In this document: piece by piece, positions 6,540 through 14,863 of the stretch
Position numbering within the stretch: the stretch's first letter is position 1
How the letters are laid out: the number at the start of each line of letters is the position of its first letter
Position numbers and translations under genes: made by a program
The notes under the pieces: generated by a model
Told to the model about the DNA's origin: nothing
Databases searched by the model: none
The model's input: only the letters and a program-made list of their open reading frames with translations
Assembly (NCBI GenBank): GCA_030377895.1
Contig: JAUCGB010000037.1
Span: forward strand, 846-35,175
Direction of reading: 5' to 3'
DNA from: Anaerolineales bacterium HSG24
GTDB taxonomy: Bacteria; Chloroflexota; Anaerolineae; 4572-78; J111
Length of the DNA stretch: 34,330 bases

Positions 6540-8558
6540 TTACCTCAATCGATAGCGATAAGGTATAAATTTTCCACCTTTCTTGTTCCAGTATAAAAAA
6601 ATTAGCAGTTCCAATACTGGTAATAATGATGAAATTGTTATAAAGAAAACGAATAAAAAAAAGCCTACCCGTAATTTTTTTGGAGACATATAATTTTGCT
6701 GCAATCTTACTAATTCTTTTCTATATATTTGACCCGTATCCCTAGAAATATCAAAAATTTGACCTTTATGAAGCTGAAATATACCATGATCAACCTTGTC
6801 CGAAACTCCAATAGCCGATATAATATTGTCTTTATCGTTATCGTTATTTAATCCTGTTTGCCATCCTTCAACCTGAGTTTTGGAGTCATTTAAGATATTA
6901 AGATCTTTCTCAATTCTTTTCTGTAACCGTTGACAAATTGCGTTTATTTCATCAAACTCAGAAAACTGGCTATTCAGATTGGTAATATCGGTTTGTAAAC
7001 GAGTGTACTGTTTTTCCAATTTCACAGTACTAAATGACCAACTGTTCAACAGGCGATTGATTGCTTGCAAGGCTTTATCTTCGAGCGAATCCTCTTTATA
7101 CACCATAGGATAAGTCAATTGCCAAAACAGTTTGACGACATCTCGATATTGATAATTTTTTGGAACCAAAAATGTATCAATCAATCTATCCAACGCCTCT
7201 GAATTTTTCTCCTCCTTTATAAGTCTCTCTATCTCAGCATAGACAGTTATAGCCTCATTAAGATTCTTGATTTTCTTATCTAACTTGTCTGGCGAAATCT
7301 CTAACTCAATATCCAATTCTGGATATTTATTAATCATTTTCTGAGCCGTCTGGTAGTACTCCAGAGCCTGAGATGGTTTAGTTTTTTCCACTTTCTCCGC
7401 CTCATCTAAACTTCTTCTAATAATCACTTGGGAGGAACTATAATTGGGATCGACTAATTTATCCTGTATCCAACTTTCGTCAAAGAACTGTTTATAGATA
7501 CGGTTGCGGATATGGAGTTGATTGTTGTGACTGACCAGAAGGCCATACAACTTCAAACGAGTGATAGGCATCGACTGGGTATTATCTAAAACAGGAGTCC
7601 CGGTCAATACGTCGTTATAGATTTGTAACATGTCATAAACATGACGATCAGCCAGCACTCGACTTTGGACAAATGTCAGATTCTCGTCGGTGATCTCCTC
7701 ACTCAAAAATATCTTCTTGACCAACTGCTCAACTAAATTATCCTTCAGTGGCCCAGTCATCTGAAAAACTTCTCGACATAACTTTTGGGTTAAGTAGGGA
7801 TGTCCATTGGCCCACTCATAAATTGTGGCAAAATATTCACCTCCAATAGGGCCATGGTTGTCAATCAAGGCCTGTTCAAATAGTTTTAACTCATCTTTTG
7901 TAAAATCATTTACGTCGATGCGTTCTCCAATGTTAAACGGTGTTCGTTTTTTATCTTTAATCAGGTCGTCCGGCGTAGCGACACCGAGCAGAACGAAGGT
8001 CAAACGGTGATACTCTGAATATTTGGCCCGATCATTATAGATTGATCGAATAGCAGCAAAAAAATCATCCCCAAACTCAAATCGCAACATGGTATCGATC
8101 TCATCCAGAAAGATAACGATTGGTGCTCTAATTTCGGTTAAAACAACATCTCGTAGTAGTCGCTGGAACCGATAAGGATTGGATAAATTGGAATGTTCTA
8201 ACCACCATGTCTGCACCTCTGTTTCAATCCCTAGTTCATCACCAAGTTCACTCACTAAGGTGCCATACCATTTATCACTATCAAGATTACTACCTATCCC
8301 CGCTAGACTAATCATCGGGGTCTGATAGCCCTTCTGTTGGGCGGTAGCAATCATCGGGGTCTGATAGCCCTTCTTTTGTAGCTGTTGGGATGTGGCAATC
8401 ATCAAGCTTGATTTACCAATCTGTCGTGCAGTCAGAACATAGGCAAATTTTCTGTCAACACAGGCTTTAAGTAAATCATCATCGGCAGACCGAGACAGAT
8501 AGTTTCCCTCGTCAGCTTGTACGGTACCACCTACCACAAATTTTACATGATCACTCAT
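6540..8558 (-). CDS. AAA-like ATPase with coiled coil and C-terminal membrane anchor
   Basis: 672 residues. The N-terminal half is an AAA-like module of the PF14516 type: an atypical Walker A ARQIGKSSL (about 44-52), Walker B IVIFLDEID (about 147-155), a GHPYLTQKLC helix and a winged-helix-like end (LKLYGLLVSHNNQLHIRNRIY). A long helical region follows with heptad-like pattern (about 520-590) and a hydrophobic segment near 628-655 (GFFLFVFFITISSLLPVLELLIFLYW) with a basic tail, suggesting a C-terminal membrane anchor. A 13-residue in-frame duplication lies directly after Walker A. AAGGAG precedes the ATG. It is 92 bp downstream of the kinase-AAA gene on the same strand and shares its AAA-like module, so the products may form a hetero-oligomer. 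Precise role unknown; such proteins are found in signalling and conflict loci. Confidence 0.8.
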   Translation of the reverse strand: MSDHVKFVVGGTVQADEGNYLSRSADDDLLKACVDRKFAYVLTARQIGKSSLMIATSQQLQKKGYQTPMIATAQQKGYQTPMISLAGIGSNLDSDKWYGTLVSELGDELGIETEVQTWWLEHSNLSNPYRFQRLLRDVVLTEIRAPIVIFLDEIDTMLRFEFGDDFFAAIRSIYNDRAKYSEYHRLTFVLLGVATPDDLIKDKKRTPFNIGERIDVNDFTKDELKLFEQALIDNHGPIGGEYFATIYEWANGHPYLTQKLCREVFQMTGPLKDNLVEQLVKKIFLSEEITDENLTFVQSRVLADRHVYDMLQIYNDVLTGTPVLDNTQSMPITRLKLYGLLVSHNNQLHIRNRIYKQFFDESWIQDKLVDPNYSSSQVIIRRSLDEAEKVEKTKPSQALEYYQTAQKMINKYPELDIELEISPDKLDKKIKNLNEAITVYAEIERLIKEEKNSEALDRLIDTFLVPKNYQYRDVVKLFWQLTYPMVYKEDSLEDKALQAINRLLNSWSFSTVKLEKQYTRLQTDITNLNSQFSEFDEINAICQRLQKRIEKDLNILNDSKTQVEGWQTGLNNDNDKDNIISAIGVSDKVDHGIFQLHKGQIFDISRDTGQIYRKELVRLQQNYMSPKKLRVGFFLFVFFITISSLLPVLELLIFLYWNKKGGKFIPYRYRLR
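8311..8388 (-). repeat. 39-bp in-frame tandem duplication
   Basis: 8311-8349 and 8350-8388 share ATCATCGGGGTCTGATAGCC and following bases at an offset of 39. It duplicates KKGYQTPMIATAQ/QKGYQTPMISLAG right after the Walker A helix. Confidence 0.9.
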
Positions 8559-8636
8559 GGTTCAAGTTTCTCCTTAAAATTTAGCATATAAGGTGGTCAA
8601 GATGATGTTGGAATGCAAAAGGTTCAGCTTTTACTG

Positions 8637-8657
8637 GCAATAGCTAAAAGCTATTGC
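8637..8657 (-). other. Perfect hairpin overlapping the stop codon of the kinase-AAA gene
   Basis: GCAATAGCT (8637-8645) and AGCTATTGC (8649-8657) pair around AAA. On the minus strand it begins inside the last codons and covers the TAG at 8651-8653. There is no T-run, so it is more likely a translational or stability element between this gene and the next than a terminator. Confidence 0.5.
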
Positions 8658-11134
8658 ACTCCTTTTTCAACATCAGCCTGACCACTACAAAAATATTTAG
8701 CGTACAGTTGATTACGAAAAACAAGTTGGCCATCTTTCCATGTGAGTAACCCAAGAGCCTCTAACCTCAACCTCGCTTGGCGATCCGGTTTCTCATTTTT
8801 GCAGACTGACTTAATCGCTTCCTTTAGGGAGGGGTCGTTTATTATAATTTCCCAATATGGTTGCAGATGATCCTCAAAAATATACCAATATTGCTCAGAC
8901 GTTTCAATCAGTTTGGTGATAGTTAACGCATCATAAAACAGTTTGTGCAACGCTAGATGGGTTAAATAGGGGTGTCCTTCCAGCAACTCATGGAGGGCCT
9001 TAATCTGTTCCTGTTCCAGAGGAGGACCGTAGTAACGTTGGTTCAACTGTTTCACCTGTTCAAGCTCAAAGTCGGGCAAAACAATCTTTTCACCCACATT
9101 GAAGGGAGATCGATTCGAGTCATCTATCAATAATTGGGGTTCGGTGCAGATGCTCAACAGGAGGGAGACACGTTTAAATTCAGGACGATAGGCTCGTTTC
9201 TCATGCCAGTCTCGCAACATGCCGAAAAAATCATCCTTAAAGGGCGCGGAACGGACCCGATCCACATTGTCTAGGATCAAGACAATTGATCCTTTAATCT
9301 GAGTTAAGATATATTTGGTTAGATAATCACCACATTTTTTGAGGTCATCCGCCATCCCTGTCCAACGTTGGTCCACTTCATCCTCAACGCCCAACTCATC
9401 TCCGATTGAACGGCAAAACCATTGTAGCAATAACTTAATATCTAACTCAGTATTTGAGATATACGTCCTTGGCACTCCTTGGAAGCCGATAAAAACCGAT
9501 TGGTGATGGGGTTGTTCCTTCTTAATCTTGTCTAACATGCGGATGAGCATGGAACTTTTGCCCATCTGTCTTGGGGCTTGGACGGTAATCGTGGCGGGGT
9601 GATTTTTTAGATACTCCCAACAATCCTTATCATGAGGTGGTCGGGTGATATAGAAGACTGAATCTGAGGGTATTGTCCCGCCGGGAGATGTTGGTCTGAT
9701 AGGTTTGTTTTCTAATAGACTAAGAATCGTTGACGCGCCCCAAAACAACACCATCTTATGGGTAGATTCCTCTGACCAAAGCTTCATCGTCCCCAACAGA
9801 TAGATCAACAATCCCTGATAATATTCTGTTTTGTCAATACTGATTAGAACGTTATAGGCTTTTTTTCGTATAAGGCTTAACACTTTAAATGGCTCGTAAA
9901 GCGATTGATCAAGGGAATCTAACCAATTTATCTTATGAATTGCCTGATAAAAATCATATATCGTCTGTCTGAGTATCGTCTGTTTGATGTCGAGGTTACG
10001 CTCTTTAATTATGGGGATAACCATATCTGAAATCACCCCCACCTCCAACTTTAATAGGTCGTGCAGGATGTAATCACGGCGGGCATCGGAGAAGTCGATA
10101 AAACGGACACCCCCCGTGCTAGTCACCAAGACATTACCCCAGTTCATATCCCCATGAATATGTCCAACCTTAATATCTCGGCGCTGGTTCAAAATATCGG
10201 GCAGGGCTACAAGAGGGTTCGGCCACCAATTTCCATCGTCTAAAGAAAGGACGTTGGCTTCTAAGTTGAGGGATTGTTCAAGGTCGGCTTTTAGGGCCTG
10301 TTCAACTTCGGCTTTCAAACGCCCCAACCGAGTTTGGCAAACTTGTCCGATAACTCGCGCTACTGATTGTCCCACTTGGTAGGTCGCGGCTTGGCTATTT
10401 TCCGGTAACTTTAAGCGGACGCGGTAAGAAGGGGTAACGTTAGTTCGGACAGGGTGGAGATCAAACGTTACCACCTTATCCTCAACCTCCGTCACCACAA
10501 AATTTTCCACTTGTATCAGGCTGTTCAGTTTGATTGTTGATAGATCAAGTTCAAAACAGTTGCTCCGATTGATTATTATGGCTGGGGTTTCAGAGCTATT
10601 CTCATCAGTCGGCTTAAGCACCAGATTAACCGGCAAAATCGGATCATAGGTTGTGCAAACCATAACCTTTGGCTCTAGACCCTCATTTGCTTGCCACAAT
10701 TGTTGTATAGCCGTTAACAAACTTTTTACAGTCTTTTTCAGTTTCGGTCTGGAAGCCTGCTTCGCATAATCACGTAAGGTTTTGATTTTGAACACCCCCC
10801 CTCCCGTCAACTCATAATGTAATCCGCCCAACGCTACCTCGGGTATTATAATACATTGGTTGATTGTGGTATTAAAGGGCAACCATCGTTTAATGTAAAT
10901 TTTGTAAGCCTGCCATTCCTTCCTTATCATCTCTTGGGGGGCGATTTTCAAGACGGCTGCCAATTGCTCTCCTTCTCCAGTAGCTTCAACGGGGCGTATA
11001 ACAAAAACGGCACTACCGCTGACCCCACCAAACATCTGCTTCTGAAATTTAATCTCCTGATAATCGGGAAACATCTTGTTAATAATCTGGTCGGTATCCG
11101 TTGGTAACGGGTCAAATATAATTTGGGGGGCCAT
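8651..11134 (-). CDS. APH-like kinase fused to AAA-like ATPase
   Basis: 827 residues. The N-terminal ~420 residues look like an aminoglycoside-phosphotransferase-fold kinase: a glycine-rich loop FGGVSGSAVFVI (about 35-46), VLKIAP with the candidate ATP-binding lysine (about 61-66), the catalytic loop HIHGDMNWGN (about 323-332) and metal-binding FIDFSDA (about 342-348), so catalytic residues appear intact. The C-terminal half is an AAA-like module: Walker A APRQMGKSSM (about 517-526), Walker B VLILDNVD (about 620-627, DN in place of DE), EGHPYLTHLAL and a terminal winged-helix-like segment. AGGAG lies 6 nt before ATG. It resembles the kinase-like component described in NTP-dependent ternary conflict systems (TCAD9-like; recalled, not checked). 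Substrate unknown. It is the central gene of the three-ATPase cluster. Confidence 0.82.
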   Translation of the reverse strand: MAPQIIFDPLPTDTDQIINKMFPDYQEIKFQKQMFGGVSGSAVFVIRPVEATGEGEQLAAVLKIAPQEMIRKEWQAYKIYIKRWLPFNTTINQCIIIPEVALGGLHYELTGGGVFKIKTLRDYAKQASRPKLKKTVKSLLTAIQQLWQANEGLEPKVMVCTTYDPILPVNLVLKPTDENSSETPAIIINRSNCFELDLSTIKLNSLIQVENFVVTEVEDKVVTFDLHPVRTNVTPSYRVRLKLPENSQAATYQVGQSVARVIGQVCQTRLGRLKAEVEQALKADLEQSLNLEANVLSLDDGNWWPNPLVALPDILNQRRDIKVGHIHGDMNWGNVLVTSTGGVRFIDFSDARRDYILHDLLKLEVGVISDMVIPIIKERNLDIKQTILRQTIYDFYQAIHKINWLDSLDQSLYEPFKVLSLIRKKAYNVLISIDKTEYYQGLLIYLLGTMKLWSEESTHKMVLFWGASTILSLLENKPIRPTSPGGTIPSDSVFYITRPPHDKDCWEYLKNHPATITVQAPRQMGKSSMLIRMLDKIKKEQPHHQSVFIGFQGVPRTYISNTELDIKLLLQWFCRSIGDELGVEDEVDQRWTGMADDLKKCGDYLTKYILTQIKGSIVLILDNVDRVRSAPFKDDFFGMLRDWHEKRAYRPEFKRVSLLLSICTEPQLLIDDSNRSPFNVGEKIVLPDFELEQVKQLNQRYYGPPLEQEQIKALHELLEGHPYLTHLALHKLFYDALTITKLIETSEQYWYIFEDHLQPYWEIIINDPSLKEAIKSVCKNEKPDRQARLRLEALGLLTWKDGQLVFRNQLYAKYFCSGQADVEKGVQ

Positions 11135-11234
11135 ATCATTCTCCTGATAAGACTAATTCTACTAATAATGGCTACTTCCGCAAAGAAGTTGCACATGGTG
11201 TAATGTAAGGTGCAGGTTAAGCTCCGGCATCTTA

Positions 11235-11263
11235 ATAATATAATTAAAGGGGGTTTTAAGCAA
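11235..11263 (-). promoter_or_regulatory. Candidate sigma-70-type promoter of the kinase-AAA gene
   Basis: On the minus strand TTGCTT (11258-11263) is followed after 17 nt by TATTAT (11235-11240). The predicted start lies about 95 nt upstream of the ATG at 11134. It suggests that this gene can be transcribed separately from the winged-helix ATPase gene upstream. Confidence 0.45.
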
Positions 11264-11303
11264 AGTTTGATACTACCTCTTGCATCCCTGCTTGTAATCA
11301 TTC

Positions 11304-11430
11304 AGCCCCCTTGTTCTCAAACTGGGTTTGGGAACACAATTGCTCAAGCAAACTCTGTTTGCGACTTGCAACATGCCAGAAACAGAGTTTCTATGGCATA
11401 GGCGTTCCCAATCTGGAGATTGGGAACGAG
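11304..11430. repeat. 127-bp triple-hairpin repeat, full copy 1
   Basis: Matches 21601-21727 over the full 127 bp. It contains three inverted repeats: TTGTTCTCAAA/TTTGGGAACA, AAACTCTGTTT/AAACAGAGTTT and GTTCCCAATCT/AGATTGGGAAC. Partial copies lie at 12992-13028 and 15501-15550. No open frame that looks like protein; the frames crossing it are accidental. The rest of the 11135-11541 gap shows no gene. Confidence 0.88.
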
Positions 11431-11541
11431 CAAAAATCAAGCCGCCTGTTTTAGCGCAGAATTTTCAGGATGAGAGAATCTTATTCTCCTATTTTAGCAA
11501 TTCTGCTCTAAACATGAAGCCTCACGCCTCACGTAATTGTA

Positions 11542-12954
11542 CTATATACTTGGAGCGCCTTCTGGATAAAAACGATAACCACTCTTGACGACAGTTTTAA
11601 GATAACAATGCTTACCTTGGATCGGCTCAATCCGCTTCCGCAGGTTACTTATAGCTCCCTGAACCGACACATCACTCACATCGGGGTACTTGTCTGGCCA
11701 ACCAACCTCACCGAGAGTATCAATACTATGTACTTCATACGGCCAAGTTAAAAAATAAGTTAGTATTAGTAATAGATGGCTTTTGCCTGCTAAGTCGGTT
11801 AACTCCTTATTTCCCCTGAAAAAACGTCCTTTTTCATCTTTATATATTTTGCCTGCGCCAAGAGGTCCCAACGGCTTAATAAATTGGAAAAACAGAGGGC
11901 TAAAAATTTTCCAACCCTGATCAGTTTGCTGACATAAATGTTTCGCTTCCAGCCTCTTTAGGACTATTTCATGCTCTTCGGTAGGTTGTTTCAGCTTTTT
12001 TTGGCGGGATTCGGAAGATTTCTCAGCCGATACAGTTTGCAACATCATCAGGGTATGTTGTTGTTCTTTGGTCAGTCCATCCCATAGTTCTTGCAACCGA
12101 TGCATAACAGGCGTGACCTTCATCAACGAATCAAGCCAAGTTTCAGGATCGGGCGGCGTAGGTAACTGTTCAAATATCCACCAGCCGACTGTTTTGATTA
12201 AAGCCGGATACCCGCCGGTTAAATCAACCAGCTTATCTCGATGCTCAGGAATAAATGTATGAGCTAATTTAGTTTCAAGTTGTTCGATAACATATCGAGT
12301 ATCATCTTCCTCAAACGCACCGAGCCAACAGGTGTGCATATCTAAAATCTCATATAGCTCCCCTAAATCGGTTGAAGCACGTAAGTAAGCGACCTCTTGT
12401 CGTACCCCCACAATATAAGATACATTTGCCTTAAACGCATCTCGTATACCCCGCAGATTATCCAAAACCTGAATCGGTGCCTTTTGAAAGAACTGTTCAA
12501 ATGGGTCTAACATAAAAACTAACCGAATCTCTTTTTGCTGACAAATAAATAAAAATTCTCGTAAAGCACTTTGACACAAGAACGAGTCCTTTGAAGATTC
12601 CACTTTACGATACAATTGTTCAATTCGGTCAAGAATCATCGGCTCAATATGGGTTAATTGTGACTGAGCTTCATACAATGAACGCAATATAACCCGATAA
12701 AAAGTAACTGACTGATAATTGCTTAGATTATTCAGATCAACATAAACCAAGGCCACCTTTAATTCTTCCGGCAAATATTGTCGCATTATTTCTGGATGAT
12801 ACGTTAACAATCCCAACAAATCAGATTTACCAGCCCCTCCCAAGCCAATAAGCAATCCACTCTCTTGGGCTTTAATCCAGGTCGCCAAAACCCTCAATTC
12901 ACGAGCGCGATAAGTAAAAGGATAGAGTTTACCATTTTGTCTTGATTTAATCAT
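11542..12954 (-). CDS. P-loop ATPase with C-terminal OmpR/PhoB-type winged helix
   Basis: 470 residues. The N-terminal P-loop domain has Walker A GLGGAGKS (37-44) and a Walker B-like VFMLDPFEQ (about 143-152), followed by a helical region with LTGGYPALIK, as in STAND or AAA proteins. Residues about 390-465 form a Trans_reg_C-type DNA-binding winged helix (GKSHLLLILTYFLTW, VSVQGAISNLRKRIEP, LKTVVKSGYRFYPE). There is no receiver domain, so it is not a two-component regulator; nucleotide or ligand sensing by the ATPase domain presumably controls DNA binding. AAGGAG sits 9 nt before ATG. It is the first of three minus-strand ATPase genes and is a good candidate for their regulator; the 408-bp gap to the next gene holds a candidate promoter that it could act on. 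Target and signal are unknown. Confidence 0.82.
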   Translation of the reverse strand: MIKSRQNGKLYPFTYRARELRVLATWIKAQESGLLIGLGGAGKSDLLGLLTYHPEIMRQYLPEELKVALVYVDLNNLSNYQSVTFYRVILRSLYEAQSQLTHIEPMILDRIEQLYRKVESSKDSFLCQSALREFLFICQQKEIRLVFMLDPFEQFFQKAPIQVLDNLRGIRDAFKANVSYIVGVRQEVAYLRASTDLGELYEILDMHTCWLGAFEEDDTRYVIEQLETKLAHTFIPEHRDKLVDLTGGYPALIKTVGWWIFEQLPTPPDPETWLDSLMKVTPVMHRLQELWDGLTKEQQHTLMMLQTVSAEKSSESRQKKLKQPTEEHEIVLKRLEAKHLCQQTDQGWKIFSPLFFQFIKPLGPLGAGKIYKDEKGRFFRGNKELTDLAGKSHLLLILTYFLTWPYEVHSIDTLGEVGWPDKYPDVSDVSVQGAISNLRKRIEPIQGKHCYLKTVVKSGYRFYPEGAPSI

Positions 12955-12991
12955 TTCTTAAGACTCCTTAAATCGTCACCAGAGTTCATCC

Positions 12992-13028
12992 GGCAAATAC
13001 GTTCCCAAATCTCCAGATTGGGAACGAG
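12992..13028. repeat. GTTCCC repeat, partial copy
   Basis: Starts with GGCAAATAC as in the full copy at 21601-21727 and continues as GTTCCCAAATCT/AGATTGGGAACGAG. Only the third hairpin of the 127-bp unit is kept. It lies between the ATG of the winged-helix ATPase and its upstream region, so it would be inside the leader if transcription starts further upstream. Confidence 0.8.
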
Positions 13029-13195
13029 GGGGTGAAAAAACAAAACCTCATTTAAGTCCACATGAGAACTCAAAAAGTGAGGTTAAATTATTAAGTAAGC
13101 CAAATTGCATATTTTTTCAATTTTAACACAAACTAATTTATCATGCCAAAATATTAATTGTCATGAACCATCTGCAAATTACCCCATCAACATCA

Positions 13196-13231
13196 AAAAG
13201 AGCATCCGACTAATTAGCCGGATGCTCTTTT
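13196..13231. terminator. AGAGCATCCG hairpin with A- and T-tails
   Basis: AAAAGAGCATCCG (13196-13208) pairs with CGGATGCTCTTTT (13219-13231). It has terminator form in both directions, but lies between divergent genes, so it insulates rather than ends a known transcript. It is related to hairpins at 205-250 and 15270-15295. Confidence 0.6.
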
Positions 13232-13254
13232 GATTCAAGATTCAAGAATGAGTA

Positions 13255-13320
13255 TCAACTTAACGTTTGTAGTAGGCGATTCATCGCCTTCAAACAGCCT
13301 ACTACGAACTCTTAAGTTGA
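13255..13320. repeat. Nested inverted repeat of 66 bp
   Basis: Three nested pairs: TCAACTTAA (13255-13263) with TTAAGTTGA (13312-13320), GTAGTAGGC (13269-13277) with GCCTACTAC (13297-13305), and GGCGAT with ATCGCC (13275-13288). It is a MITE-like or REP-like palindrome without coding capacity. Apart from this, the 12955-13435 gap holds only the two hairpins listed. Confidence 0.75.
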
Positions 13321-13439
13321 CGGTCATGGTTGCGGTTATTTTCTTTTGACTTAGTTTTTGAATTGAACTACAATCTCAGTGAATATAAATTCAGGAGATG
13401 TGCCAAGATTTTCCCACAATTTGCATAAGCTGATGTTAA

Positions 13440-13467
13440 TTGCCATTCGCATATTCGCCACTATAAT
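13440..13467 (+). promoter_or_regulatory. Strong sigma-70-type promoter for the HNH operon
   Basis: TTGCCA (13440-13445), 16 nt, then a perfect TATAAT (13462-13467). The expected transcription start near 13474 leaves a leader of only about 20 nt that contains CCGGAGG immediately before the ATGs at 13494 and 13497. Confidence 0.7.
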
Positions 13468-13496
13468 GCTATCAGCATAACATAACCGGAGGCATG

Positions 13497-13916
13497 ATGA
13501 GTACCTTAACGATTGAGTTACCGCAACGGTTAGCAACCGAATTAGATAATCGCCAAGTATCAACCCATAATTTACAAACCTTTGTCGTTGAGGCCGTTAA
13601 ACAATGGCTAGAGACAGGGGCTATATCTCCCACACAATTGGAGATATTTTTGCATCCCCTTTTTAAGGATGATGAGGCGGCGATTGGAGCTTTACCTGAC
13701 CAACAACTGTTAGCCTTGTGTGATTTGCAATGGTCTGCCAGTCAGCAAGCGATACTGAGTGATTTATTGACCCGTCAACGCGAGGGGCAACTGGAGGACG
13801 AGGGGCTGAAACATTTAGACCGTCTGATGGCTCGTTATGACCGTGATTTGTTACACAAAGCCCAAGCAATTAGTGTGGCGGTTAAACGTGGCTTGAGGTC
13901 GCCGATAAGCCAATGA
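13497..13916 (+). CDS. Small helical protein paired with HNH endonuclease (possible ribbon-helix-helix N-terminus)
   Basis: 139 residues if the second ATG at 13497 is used. That choice puts GGAGG 4 nt upstream, whereas the first ATG (13494) would leave a single base. The N-terminus MSTLTIELPQRLATELDNRQVSTHNLQTFVVEAVKQWLE has the strand-helix-helix look of an RHH/Arc-type or antitoxin-like domain. The rest is helical and charged, ending in AQAISVAVKRGL. The stop overlaps the ATG of the HNH gene (ATGA), so the two are translationally coupled. I recall similar small-protein plus HNH pairs in cyanobacteria and Chloroflexota. It may be an antitoxin or specificity partner for the nuclease; not proven. 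Confidence 0.7.
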   Translation: MSTLTIELPQRLATELDNRQVSTHNLQTFVVEAVKQWLETGAISPTQLEIFLHPLFKDDEAAIGALPDQQLLALCDLQWSASQQAILSDLLTRQREGQLEDEGLKHLDRLMARYDRDLLHKAQAISVAVKRGLRSPISQ

Positions 13917-14344
13917 AGCGTACTTATATATCAGCTCAACTCGACGCTGAAATTCGTCAAGTAGCCCAAAATCGCTGTGGGTATTGCCTGCATCCGCAAT
14001 ATCTCGTCCCTGATATTTTGCAAATAGAGCATATTATCCCCTTATCAAAGGGTGGTTCTAACGAAGTGGATAATTTATGGTTGGCTTGTGCCCGCTGTAA
14101 TCGCTATAAGAGTAATAAAACCGTTGTAATTGACCCACAAACCAATCAACTTGTGTTCTTATTTAACCCTCGTATTCAAAACTGGTTTGACCATTTTGAG
14201 TGGTCGAGTGATGGAATTCGGGTCATCGGTTTGACCGCCATTGGGCGAGCCACCGTAGCATGTTTACAGCTAGATAGTGATCCTATTGCTATGAGAGTTC
14301 GACAAAAATGGGTGGAAGCGGGTTGGCATCCACCAACAAGGTAA
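13913..14344 (+). CDS. HNH endonuclease
   Basis: 143 residues. Typical HNH fold: CGYC zinc ligand pair (about 22-25), EHIIPLSKGGSNEVDNLWLA with the catalytic His (about 40-58), then CARCNRYKSNK with the second Cys pair. The C-terminal ~65 residues (FNPRIQNWFDHFEW..., GLTAIGRATVACLQLD) match the extended form of small stand-alone HNH proteins. Overlaps the preceding gene by 4 nt and shares its strong promoter. A DNA nuclease role is expected from the family; whether it belongs to a toxin-antitoxin pair, a homing element or a defence module cannot be told from sequence. Confidence 0.88.
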   Translation: MKRTYISAQLDAEIRQVAQNRCGYCLHPQYLVPDILQIEHIIPLSKGGSNEVDNLWLACARCNRYKSNKTVVIDPQTNQLVFLFNPRIQNWFDHFEWSSDGIRVIGLTAIGRATVACLQLDSDPIAMRVRQKWVEAGWHPPTR

Positions 14345-14354
14345 ATATTTCTCC

Positions 14355-14465
14355 CTACAGTATAGATGTTCAGATAAACATTTTCAGCCGTTACCTTCCC
14401 GCAAGTTTAGAACTTGCGGGAAGGTTGGTCTTGAATTGAAAACCATTATCTGAAAGACTGTAGAT
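14355..14465. repeat. ~110-bp MITE-like element with central CCCGCAAGTT palindrome, copy 1
   Basis: Imperfect terminal inverted repeats CTACAGTATAGATGTTCAGA and, at the other end, TATCTGAAAGACTGTAGAT surround a perfect palindrome at 14393-14425 (arms ACCTTCCCGCAAGTT and AACTTGCGGGAAGGT around TAG). The reverse complement matches 27368-27473. It inserts between the HNH operon and the protease operon and may supply a terminator to the first. Confidence 0.8.
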
Positions 14466-14494
14466 ACTCAAATTATCATTTTAGGAGGGCTGTC

Positions 14495-14863
14495 ATGCCA
14501 GCGATTATGGTTGAGGAACAACTCTATCAACAAGCCGAGGTTACCGCGCAAATCCATCAAACCGATCTAACCGACCTGTTTAGTCAAGCCTTACGTCGTT
14601 ATTTATGGGAATTAGACCGTCGGAAAATCGCCCAAGAAGGTGAATTGTATCGAAAACAACATGCTGACCTCAAGAAAAAATACCTTGGGGTATACATTGC
14701 CATGCATCAAGGACAGGTGGTTGACCATGATGCCGAATTTGATCTGTTGCGGCAACGAGTCCGCCAACAATTCGGACGTACTCCGGTCATGATGACCTTG
14801 GTGACAGAGGAGGTGGATCAGCCGCTTACCTCTCATAGTTTTCGGATGAAACGGGGGGTCTAA
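14495..14863 (+). CDS. Small antitoxin-like protein preceding a retropepsin-like protease
   Basis: 122 residues. The N-terminal half (QLYQQAEVTAQIHQTDLTDLFSQALRRYLWELDRRKIAQE) looks like a small helical dimerisation or DNA-binding domain of antitoxin type. The second half contains YLGVYIAMHQGQVVDHDAEFDLL, which resembles DUF5678-like proteins, then FGRTPVMMTLV. AGGAGGG lies 5-6 nt before ATG. The stop overlaps the start of the next gene (TAATG), so the pair is coupled. The conserved pairing with a small aspartic protease suggests a two-gene module, but the function is not known. Confidence 0.7.
   Translation: MPAIMVEEQLYQQAEVTAQIHQTDLTDLFSQALRRYLWELDRRKIAQEGELYRKQHADLKKKYLGVYIAMHQGQVVDHDAEFDLLRQRVRQQFGRTPVMMTLVTEEVDQPLTSHSFRMKRGV

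Noticed and set aside
11210..11588. Plus-strand open frames
   Set aside because: They cross the 127-bp repeat and overlap the end of the winged-helix ATPase gene; the same false frame recurs at 21625-21840.
13351..13563. Minus-strand 70-residue open frame
   Set aside because: It overlaps the strong promoter and start of the HNH operon and shows no protein-like features.
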